NCBI RefSeq assembly: GCF_003967175.1
Contig: NZ_AP018553.1
Coordinates: 1,847,982-1,911,981 of the forward strand
Reading direction: 5' to 3'
DNA: 64,000 bases
Source: Sulfodiicoccus acidiphilus
Lineage (GTDB): Archaea > Thermoproteota > Thermoprotei_A > Sulfolobales > Sulfolobaceae
Shown: piece after piece, positions 1 to 6,361 of the stretch
How the letters are laid out: the number at the start of each line of letters is the position of its first letter
How positions within the stretch are numbered: the first letter of the stretch is position 1
Notes under the pieces: generated by a model
The model's input: the letters and a program-made list of their open reading frames with translations, nothing else
What the model was told of the DNA's origin: nothing
Databases searched by the model: none
Program-made: the position numbers and the translations under genes

Positions 1-686
1 GGCCTGTCGGTGAGCGTAGCGATGGTGAACCAGGCGACCCAGCCCTGGTCCTCCACCCCGAACTGGTGGTCTCCGTAAACGCAGCTCATCCTGAAAACGC
101 CGGTCTTCAGGCCGTAAGTGTGGTGGTAGTCCTGAGCGTAGAGGTCGGCGAGGAGTTTCGACGTTCCGTAGGGAGTGTGGCCGGTGAGGTCGACTCCGAA
201 GTCCTCCGGAACGCCGTTCCTGAAGCGGGAGTCGGCGAACTCGTACCTCGTGGGCTCCTCCCTCACCGGTATGGCGTTCACCCTCTCGCCGTACACCTTG
301 TTGGTCGAGGAGAGGACGAAGGAGGAGTCGTTGAGCCTAGCCGCCTCCAATACGTTCAGTGTACCCCTGGCGTTGACCTCGAAGTCGGTGACGGGATCGG
401 TCAGGGAAGTGGTTACTGCGACCTGTGCGGCGGTGTGGACTATTACGTCAGCCCCCTTGGTTGCCTCCAACACTGCAGACCTGTCCCTGACGTCTCCCTT
501 AAACAGGCGAACGGAGGGGAGGTGCTCTATCCTCCTCCAGTTGTACAACGGATCCCCCAAAGACTTCCCCAGGAGGGACCCCCTGCCGAAGTTGTCGAAG
601 ACGACAACCTCGAAGCCGTCCCTAGCGAGGGACTCGGCCACCCTAGAACCAATGAACCCGGCTCCGCCCGTTACTACTGCCTTCAT
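1..686 (-). CDS. NAD-dependent nucleotide-sugar epimerase, CDP-paratose/tyvelose 2-epimerase-like (3' end outside window)
   Basis: Reading the minus strand from the ATG at 686 gives 228 residues that run off the window edge. The N-terminus has the Rossmann nucleotide-binding motif TGGAGFIGS. The extended short-chain dehydrogenase active site is present as SSTNKVYGE followed by YGTSK (the YxxxK pair), and near the edge there is MSCVYGDHQFGVEDQGW. The TNKVYG and FGVEDQGWVAW-type motifs are those I know from the RfbE (CDP-tyvelose 2-epimerase) branch rather than from GalE. It would interconvert nucleotide sugars in the cytoplasm for glycans. It lies beside other sugar genes. The family is confident; the exact substrate is inference. 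Confidence 0.85.
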   Translation of the reverse strand, partial: MKAVVTGGAGFIGSRVAESLARDGFEVVVFDNFGRGSLLGKSLGDPLYNWRRIEHLPSVRLFKGDVRDRSAVLEATKGADVIVHTAAQVAVTTSLTDPVTDFEVNARGTLNVLEAARLNDSSFVLSSTNKVYGERVNAIPVREEPTRYEFADSRFRNGVPEDFGVDLTGHTPYGTSKLLADLYAQDYHHTYGLKTGVFRMSCVYGDHQFGVEDQGWVAWFTIATLTDR

Positions 687-1037
687 CTGTTTAACGAGCT
701 CTCTGAGGTATATATCCTTAGCGTGTCGCGAGAAGGCGATGTGCCTGAATGCTAAGCTGATGTCCTTCGCTAGACTCTAGACTACGTCGTTAAGGGCTCC
801 AAGGGGGAACTCAGTACGTCACTCACTCGTAGCTCACATAATCTCCCTACTGGTGGGAGACCTTACTCAGTCCGAAGTAAAGAAGCTCTCAACGGAAGTG
901 TTCTCACGTGGATCTACTTCGTCGTAGGTGCTGACGTTTAGTCCCAGCGTTGGATGGGGCCGAGGTCTGGTGTTGAGCTTTTCCGACCTGAAACCCGCGT
1001 TAAGCCGAACCTCCCGTAGACTAGCCCCAAGCTGTTC
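687..1037. other. Intergenic, no gene recognised
   Basis: The stretch between the epimerase start and the end of the broken methyltransferase has no ORF with recognisable motifs in either direction. It should hold the epimerase promoter on the minus strand: an AT-rich patch (TATATC) lies around 709-716, about 25 bp upstream of the ATG. Confidence 0.5.
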
Positions 1038-1727
1038 TACTGGTTCTGGATTACGTGGAGGGAGTAGCCGTTCATCTTGAGGTCCTCTAATACCTTCTCC
1101 CTAGAGTCGAACTTCCACTCCTCTAGCATCTCTGGTACTCCTCTGATTTGACCTCGCAGCCGTCGCAGTCCACCTTCGGGAGAAGGTCTGACCTGTACCT
1201 TTCAATTAAACTCGAGAGCGAGACGCTCCTCCCCCGTCTTCGAGGGACACTCCTCCCTCTACCACTTCGATGTTGTTCAGGCCGTTCTCCTTCAGGTTTA
1301 GCTCCATCAGCGCCACCTTCCTGCTCTTAACCTCTACGGCCACCAAGTTCTTCGCCCCCTTGAGAGAGAAGAAGAGTGCAGTCTCACCTATGGAGTCTCC
1401 CACGTCAAACACGGTTTTACCCCTGTCGTCGTAATCGTAGTCCCAGAACCCGTCTAACTAACCCAACCTCCAACCGTGGAATTTGAGGCGCTTGACGTAG
1501 TCGAACTCCAGGAGGTCGTCCTCTATGTTGGTAACCTTGAGTCTCTTCACCCTCTGGACCTCGTCCGGGGTCATGGTCCTCACGGCTCCGTTCCTGAACC
1601 TGCAGGTGATCCTAGGCCTTTCAAACAACATACCTAACATCACCGAAGGCCAGTTGGAGAAGGTCGTGGAGTACATCTTCTGAAGGGTCACCAACCTGGA
1701 CGGCGGGACGAAGTACATGAGGTGCAA
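1038..1727 (-). pseudogene. Broken FkbM-family SAM-dependent methyltransferase
   Basis: Minus-strand pieces read in order like one FkbM methyltransferase. An N-terminal part (1727-1458) ends in an in-frame TAG. The SAM-binding part follows in the same frame (FDVGDSIGETALFFSL, then KNLVAVE). After a frameshift near the C5 run at 1231-1235 comes LPKVDCDGCE, and after another shift LEEWKFDSREKVLEDL up to the stop at 1038. FkbM proteins commonly read DVGANIGDTALYF and LKVDCEGCE at these places. Three separate lesions make a dead gene more likely than sequencing error. It presumably once methylated a surface sugar, which fits its neighbours. Family assignment is good; former substrate is unknown. 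Confidence 0.75.
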
Positions 1728-1802
1728 CCTAACCTGTAGTTTATAAGTACCTCGTTCGTAGATACGGACCCGCCTGGAGTTACCCCGAATAGATCTGCAA
1801 AG

Positions 1803-2322
1803 TCAGCGTGCTGACCTCAGTTCCTCCAACACCTGCAGGGCCGCCTGGTACAGGTCCCTCTCGTCCATCCCCACCGTCACCGTCCTGCAGCCGGCGGCCT
1901 CCCCGGCGAGCCTGTCGGCCTCCTGGTCCCCCACCATGAAGCAGTCCTTGGCTCCGGTGGCTGACTTCACCATCTCCAACATCAGGGGAGAGGGCTTCCT
2001 GCACCCGCACCCCAAACAGGGACAGTAAACGACAACGTCGACCTCCCAGTCAATTAGCTCGAGCATCCTCCCCGTGAAGTTCAGCAGGTCTTCCCAGGTG
2101 AAGTACCCCCTCCCTACTCCCGACTGGTTCGACGCCACCGCCACGAAGAGCCCCTTCCCCTTCAGCACCTCCACCGCCTCCCTCGCCCTGTGGGTCAGGA
2201 CGCATTGGGCCTCCCTCCAGGCGTAGTGGAAGTCGTGACAGAGCGTCCCTGTCCAGGAACACCACCCTCTCCGCCCTGGGCAACCTGAGTTCCCTCGAGG
2301 TGGATGCGTCAACCACGGGCAC
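1803..2322 (-). pseudogene. gmhB: HAD phosphatase, D-glycero-D-manno-heptose 1,7-bisphosphate phosphatase-like, frameshifted in the catalytic motif
   Basis: The body (about 150 residues) has HAD IIIA features: VAVASNQSGVGRGYF, a Cys-rich CPCLGCGCRKPSPLM zinc loop typical of GmhB, and FMVGDQEADRLAG. The nucleophile motif sits in another frame as VVFLDRD and is broken immediately afterwards, near 2243-2248. Restoring a lost GGGAC unit would recreate FLDRDGTLCHDF, so contraction of a 5-bp tandem repeat is a simple explanation (inference). In the active state it would remove the 1-phosphate from heptose bisphosphate. A GTG start at 2322 overlaps the end of the gmhA remnant, as in an operon. It could be a true pseudogene or a consensus error. 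Confidence 0.75.
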
Positions 2323-2572
2323 CCTGGGCCAGTTCAGCCTCGACGAGCTCAGATACCACGTGGTACACCACCTCGTGGACCTCCTGTATCCTCGGAGTCG
2401 ACGTGGACGGTACCTTGACGCAGACGTCGCTCAACCCGCACATGAGGTCGCTCTTCGCTCCAGTGATCCCCACCACCTTCGCGCCGATCTCCCTGGCCGC
2501 CTTCATTCCGTTGAGCACGGACTTGCTCTTCCCACTGATGCTTATCGTGAACCACAGGGACCCCTCCCACCC
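2309..2572 (-). pseudogene. gmhA: C-terminal fragment of sedoheptulose-7-phosphate isomerase (SIS domain)
   Basis: From about 2572 down to the TGA at 2309 the minus strand encodes the second half of a SIS-domain phosphoheptose isomerase: FTISISGKSKSVLNGMKAA, KVVGITG, and the conserved VPSTSTPRIQEVHEVVYH stretch. The first half, including the first sugar-binding loop, is missing. The plus strand at the break is the start of a glycosyltransferase, so the isomerase was cut by a rearrangement at about 2540-2572. It reads straight into the gmhB remnant with a short overlap, as in heptose operons. Both pathway genes are therefore broken here. Confidence 0.75.
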
Positions 2573-3587
2573 GAGGGCGGGGGGAGCGGAGGACGGACTT
2601 CTGGAGACGGCCACGAGGTTAGTCAGGATGGGAGTGGAGGTGCACTGGCTCAGCGAGGACTTCGGTGGGAAGAGGGAGGAGGAACTGAGGGGGATCCACG
2701 TCGTCAGGAGGGGGAACTCCCTCACCTTACACCTCCACTCGCTCCTCCTTGCCAGGCACTACGACGTGGTGCTGGACAGCGTTGCGCACGCGGTGCCTTT
2801 CCTGTCCAACCTCACCAACCCTCGCACCGTGGCCAAGGTGCACCACGTCCACCAGGAAGTGCTCGCTTACGAACTCCCCCCTTACAAGGCGTGGCCGGTG
2901 AGGACGGCGGAGAAGTTCTGCAGGTTATACAGCAGGGTGGTGGTGCCATCCAACGCCACCAAGGAGGACGCGGAGAAGCTGCTGGGAGTGAGGGAGGAGG
3001 CGATCACCGTGATCCCAGACGGAATAGACCACAGCAAGTTCACCCCAGGGGAGAAGGGGGAGCCCCTCGTCGTCTGGCTCCACAGGTTGAAGAGGTACAA
3101 GAACCCCCTGGACGCCATAAAGGCCTACAGGAGGGCCAGGGAGATGGGTCTGAGGGCTCGCCTCGTGGTGGCGGGAGGGGGAGACCTGGAACGGGAGGTG
3201 AGGGAGGAGGTGGGCAGGACCGAAGGCGCCACCTACCTCGGCAGGGTGAGCGACGAGGAGAAGAGGGTGCTCCTGAGGAGGGCCTGGCTCTTCCTCTCCA
3301 CCTCGTTCGTGGAGGGGTGGGGTCTCTCGGTGCTGGAGGCGAACGCCTCTGGCACCCCTGCGCTAGTCTACTCCGTGGGCTCCCTTAAGGAGCTCGTGAA
3401 AGACGGGGTGAACGGGGTGAAAGTGAGCTACGGCGACGTGGAGGGCCTAGCTAGGGCCATGATCCACCTGTTCGAGGACGAGGTGAACCTGAGGAGGATG
3501 TGGGCCACGTCCAAGGAGGAGTCACTGAAGTACGACTGGGACATCACTGCGGAAAGGTACTACAACTACCTGAAGGGCTTGGCCTGA
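2538..3587 (+). CDS. GT4-family glycosyltransferase
   Basis: This is a cytoplasmic retaining glycosyltransferase of 349 residues in the GT-B fold. The ATG at 2538 gives MLIVNHRDPSHPRAGGAE, the usual N-terminus of this archaeal group; the longer open frame upstream is antisense to the gmhA remnant. HVHQEVLAYELPP and VVPSNATKEDAE lie in the first half. The sugar-nucleotide domain has IPDGIDHSKF, VVAGGGDLEREV and the E(x7)E signature in EGWGLSVLEANASGTPAL. It probably adds a hexose to surface or N-linked glycans (inference). It faces the heptose remnants head-on with about 30 bp of antisense overlap, which suggests the locus was rearranged. Confidence 0.9.
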   Translation: MLIVNHRDPSHPRAGGAEDGLLETATRLVRMGVEVHWLSEDFGGKREEELRGIHVVRRGNSLTLHLHSLLLARHYDVVLDSVAHAVPFLSNLTNPRTVAKVHHVHQEVLAYELPPYKAWPVRTAEKFCRLYSRVVVPSNATKEDAEKLLGVREEAITVIPDGIDHSKFTPGEKGEPLVVWLHRLKRYKNPLDAIKAYRRAREMGLRARLVVAGGGDLEREVREEVGRTEGATYLGRVSDEEKRVLLRRAWLFLSTSFVEGWGLSVLEANASGTPALVYSVGSLKELVKDGVNGVKVSYGDVEGLARAMIHLFEDEVNLRRMWATSKEESLKYDWDITAERYYNYLKGLA

Positions 3588-4030
3588 CGCTGAAGTGTTA
3601 GACCGCCCTCACACTCCTCGAGGCGAGATCGACCGATGCCGCGTCTCAATCTCGCGAGGACGTAGGCCTAACCGGAAAACAGGTGTCCTCCTCGAAACCA
3701 AGGAATACCCCGTTCGCGGTCTAGCCCCTCCATAGAGTCCATTGCAGTGGGTCCTCGAGGGTCCACATTATGAGTGCTCCCCTCACCGTGACCGACGTCC
3801 AGGTCTACAGTTTCCGACCACCGCGTCCCGTTCGCGTACTGAACGAACGAGATCTAGAACTGCGGACCGTCAAAGACCGAAGGTAATCGTCTCCCGTTAA
3901 AGCGACTGAATTTCCCCAAGCGCAACCTGTGGTAGTTTAGCGGCATCCTCCGAACGGAGGGGTCCCACCCGCTCGCTTCACTTCAGATCTTACCCCATAG
4001 TAGGAGTTCAAACAAGTAGGTAGTATAGAA
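3588..4030. other. Intergenic, no gene recognised
   Basis: About 440 bp separate the glycosyltransferase from the CRISPR operon. All frames are broken and I see no family motif. An imperfect inverted repeat occurs around 3617-3660 (gaggcgagatc ... aatctcgcgagg), which may be a terminator-like or degenerate element. Confidence 0.4.
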
Positions 4031-4032
4031 AT

Positions 4033-4042
4033 CTTTAAAAAT
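4033..4042 (+). promoter_or_regulatory. TATA box of the type III-like operon
   Basis: The sequence ctttaaaaat is centred 25 bp upstream of the ATG at 4062, the spacing expected for a leaderless archaeal transcript. The downstream genes are so tightly packed that this is probably the single promoter for 4062-9552. Confidence 0.65.
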
Positions 4043-4061
4043 TACTTCTAGATACCTATTT

Positions 4062-4337
4062 ATGGCTGGGCGAAAACAACCTAAGGAGGTCTCGGAGGTC
4101 CTCAGGACGCTCGCCTTGGACCTCGACGGCGTCGGTCTCGCCATCTTCTCGGGAAAGAGTAAGCCAGTAAACGAGGTTAGGAAGGTGGTTAGGAGTCTCA
4201 GGACGTTGAGCGAGGAGGGAGTGGAACTTAAGGACGTGTTCGAGTATTTAGAAGAGGGCAGACTGGACTTGGAGAACGTCGAGAAGGCGAGCGAACTCCT
4301 ACGCGAACGGGCTTACCTGCTCTCCAAAACGGGGTAA
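4062..4337 (+). CDS. Small helical protein, putative type III small subunit (Cas11-like)
   Basis: The product has 91 residues, is highly charged and predicted helical (EVSEVLRTLALDLDG, NEVRKVVRSLRTLSEEG, ENVEKASELLRERAYLL). It is the first gene of an operon with RAMP and Cas10-like genes, starts right after a TATA box and ends 4 bp before the large Cas7-like gene. Size, charge and position match the small subunit (Csm2/Cmr5/Cas11) that lines the inner filament of type III complexes. I found no diagnostic motif, so this rests on context. The 128-residue protein at 5387 is the rival candidate. Confidence 0.45.
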   Translation: MAGRKQPKEVSEVLRTLALDLDGVGLAIFSGKSKPVNEVRKVVRSLRTLSEEGVELKDVFEYLEEGRLDLENVEKASELLRERAYLLSKTG

Positions 4338-4341
4338 GACG

Positions 4342-5376
4342 ATGAAGGTAGTTCCAATAGCCCTGATCACTAAGTCCCCCCTCAGGGTGGGTGGAAGTTC
4401 TGTCTACTTCGACTACGTCTCAGCTGACCTACCACAGTCCAAACTGGTGCTCAACCTAGAGGGGAGGTCGTACGCGATCCCTTACATACCCGCGACTTCG
4501 TTCAAGGGGGTCCTCAGGAGCCAGGTGGAACTGAACGAGAGGAGGTCGGCCGGCAGGTGGTGCGAGCCCGACCTCCAAAAGAGGGTGGGGGATCTAGCCG
4601 AGATGAGCAGAGAAGCGTGGGAACTACTTAAGAGGCTGTTGAACGAGGAGGTGGACGTCCTCTCTGGGGCTGGACTTCTCAAGACGGGGAAACTCACCGA
4701 TAAGTCCCAGCTCCGGGAAGTTCTGGAGGCCTACTTGGACGTCACCGGTTGGAACGCGGCGGCGTCGTGTTACTCCACCTCCGACTTGGACAGGTGTGAG
4801 AACACGAGCGCCCTGGAGTCGCCGGAGAGGAGGGAACTGAGGGAGAAGTGGAACACGTTCACCGGTAGGAACGCGATCTGTCCCGTCTGCGCGCTTTACG
4901 GGACCGGGGGCCTGAGGTCGTCCGTCAGGTTCACTAACTTCTTTCCAATAGATCCCTTCCCCGTCATGCTCGACAGGATCTCCCACGTTTCCATAGATAG
5001 GAGGACGGGGGCGGCCGCGGAAAGTAAGTTGTTCAACGAGGAGGTAGTGTTTCCGAGGCAACTCTTCCTGGGTTTCGCCCTCCTTCTCAGGGACGAGTTG
5101 GAGACGAACTTCCTCTCCCACCTGAAACTGCTCAAGGACAAGGCAGCCTCCATGGAGGTGACTGTTGGAGCGAGGGGAAGTGCAGGGTACGGGGACTTCG
5201 AGTTGATGTACGGTAGCTTCGACGTGCAGCTCAGTGACTCCAGTCTCCTAGGGGGGCTCTCGGTGAGCTTCAAATCGAGCCAGCTTGTGCTGAAGGACCC
5301 AGATGAGTCGTTGAACAGACTGCGAGCGTTTTACCCGAGCTACCTCCTCAACGCGGTGGAGGTGAGGGGAAGTTAA
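4342..5376 (+). CDS. Cas7-like RAMP protein (Csm3/Csx7-type backbone subunit)
   Basis: This 344-residue protein has several RAMP hallmarks. Near the N-terminus are SPLRVGGSS and an Asp at residue 29 (SADLPQ) in the area of the Csm3 catalytic Asp. The IPYIPATSFKGVLR motif follows, matching the usual IPGSSLKGxLR. Residues 180-194 read CPVCALYGTGGLRSS, as in Csx7/Csm3 proteins. HVSIDRRTGAA comes next, and the glycine-rich loop GARGSAGYGD lies at 276-285. It would bind crRNA and perhaps cut target RNA. It is longer than ordinary Csm3, with an extra block of about 100 residues between 85 and 175. Whether D29 is catalytic is inference. Confidence 0.75.
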   Translation: MKVVPIALITKSPLRVGGSSVYFDYVSADLPQSKLVLNLEGRSYAIPYIPATSFKGVLRSQVELNERRSAGRWCEPDLQKRVGDLAEMSREAWELLKRLLNEEVDVLSGAGLLKTGKLTDKSQLREVLEAYLDVTGWNAAASCYSTSDLDRCENTSALESPERRELREKWNTFTGRNAICPVCALYGTGGLRSSVRFTNFFPIDPFPVMLDRISHVSIDRRTGAAAESKLFNEEVVFPRQLFLGFALLLRDELETNFLSHLKLLKDKAASMEVTVGARGSAGYGDFELMYGSFDVQLSDSSLLGGLSVSFKSSQLVLKDPDESLNRLRAFYPSYLLNAVEVRGS

Positions 5377-5386
5377 GCTGACCACC

Positions 5387-5773
5387 GTGAGGAACCTGAA
5401 CCTCGCGTTCGCGGACGAGGAACAACTGCTTCAGTTCCTCTGGCTAGTGAAGACTTACTTGAGGTGTGCGTACTCTCCCGACCCCGACGATAGGAGGGAG
5501 TGTTTCGGGTCGGCCAAGAAAGGACGAGCCCACATGTCCCGTGTCCTCTTCGTTCCGCAGGTCTCTCACAGAAATGGGGAGAATTACGTGTTGAAGTCAT
5601 TGGCCTTCTACGTCATAGGGGAGTGTCCACGACTCGAAGGGGTCCTGGAAAACGAAAAGGGTCTCAAGGGGCTCTACGACGAGTTCGAGAAGGTGAAAGA
5701 CAACTACCTAGCGGGTGAAAGTAAGTTGAAGGACTTTTACGCTCTCTTCCCCAACTGTGGGGGGTCGAAGTGA
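5387..5773 (+). CDS. Unrecognised 128-residue protein of the type III-like operon
   Basis: It starts at GTG 5387, ten bases after the Cas7-like stop, and its TGA overlaps the next start by 4 bp, so it is translated with its neighbours. The sequence is mostly helical with conserved-looking cysteines (YLRCAYSPDPDDRREC, VIGECPRLEG, FPNCGGSK). I do not recognise a family. A short helical protein inside a type III operon could be the small subunit (Cas11-like) or a subtype-specific protein; I recall a protein called Csx26 in the Sulfolobales-restricted subtype III-G, but cannot align it here. Function is unknown. Confidence 0.6.
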   Translation: MRNLNLAFADEEQLLQFLWLVKTYLRCAYSPDPDDRRECFGSAKKGRAHMSRVLFVPQVSHRNGENYVLKSLAFYVIGECPRLEGVLENEKGLKGLYDEFEKVKDNYLAGESKLKDFYALFPNCGGSK

Positions 5774-6342
5774 ATCGCCTCACGTTCCTACTCACCCCAG
5801 TGACCCCCTTCACAGTGCAGAGATCGGACACCGGCCTTCACGTGACGGCCTCCTCCGTGAAGGGGTTGTTGAGGACGGCCTCTACCCTTGGGATGGACGA
5901 GTTACTGGGGCCTGGGCACTCTTGCGAGAGCCTATCCACGTCGTGCTCCCTTGAGCGGCGGCCTTCCACGCTGAAGTCCTGGCCCTGCCTCATCTGCAGG
6001 ACTTACGGGTTCGAAGGAAGAAAGGGATCCGTTTTGAGGGTGAGGTACTTGGAGGGGAGGAGTTCCACCCTCCCTGGCGAGGATTACGAGTTCAAGTACA
6101 GGTTCCTGTACAGGAAAAACACATATCGTGTCCCGGTGTCGCGCAGCTCGATCGAGGTCACGGTGACGAGCGAGGACGTCTGTGCCCCAGTAGTAGTCGC
6201 GACAGGACTCCTCTACATCGATCAGGGGGTGGTGAGAATGGGGAAGTTCAGGTCCCGGGGACTTGGCATACTCAACGTCAAGTACAGAGAGGTCCCCAGG
6301 AAGTTAGGGGAGACAGGAGTCTCAAGGACGAAAGCAACTTGA
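5770..6342 (+). CDS. Short Cas7-like RAMP protein
   Basis: The GTG at 5770 overlaps the previous stop (AAGTGA). The 190-residue product opens with a beta strand (LTFLLTPVTPFTV), then TASSVKGLLRTAS at 26-38, equivalent to the RAMP SLKGxLR motif. PCLICRTYGFEGRKGSVLR at 72-90 is the second Cys-containing RAMP motif of this operon. A basic, glycine-containing loop GKFRSRGLGI lies at 158-167. It is short for Csm3 and lacks much of the middle. It probably forms a second type of backbone or end subunit. It ends 20 bp before the Cas10-like start. Confidence 0.65.
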   Translation: MNRLTFLLTPVTPFTVQRSDTGLHVTASSVKGLLRTASTLGMDELLGPGHSCESLSTSCSLERRPSTLKSWPCLICRTYGFEGRKGSVLRVRYLEGRSSTLPGEDYEFKYRFLYRKNTYRVPVSRSSIEVTVTSEDVCAPVVVATGLLYIDQGVVRMGKFRSRGLGILNVKYREVPRKLGETGVSRTKAT

Positions 6343-6361
6343 GGGAACTCCTCACCCTCAA

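Noticed and set aside
66-780. Two overlapping plus-strand ORFs of 229 and 201 codons
   Set aside because: They are antisense shadows of the epimerase, whose Rossmann and YxxxK motifs lie on the minus strand.
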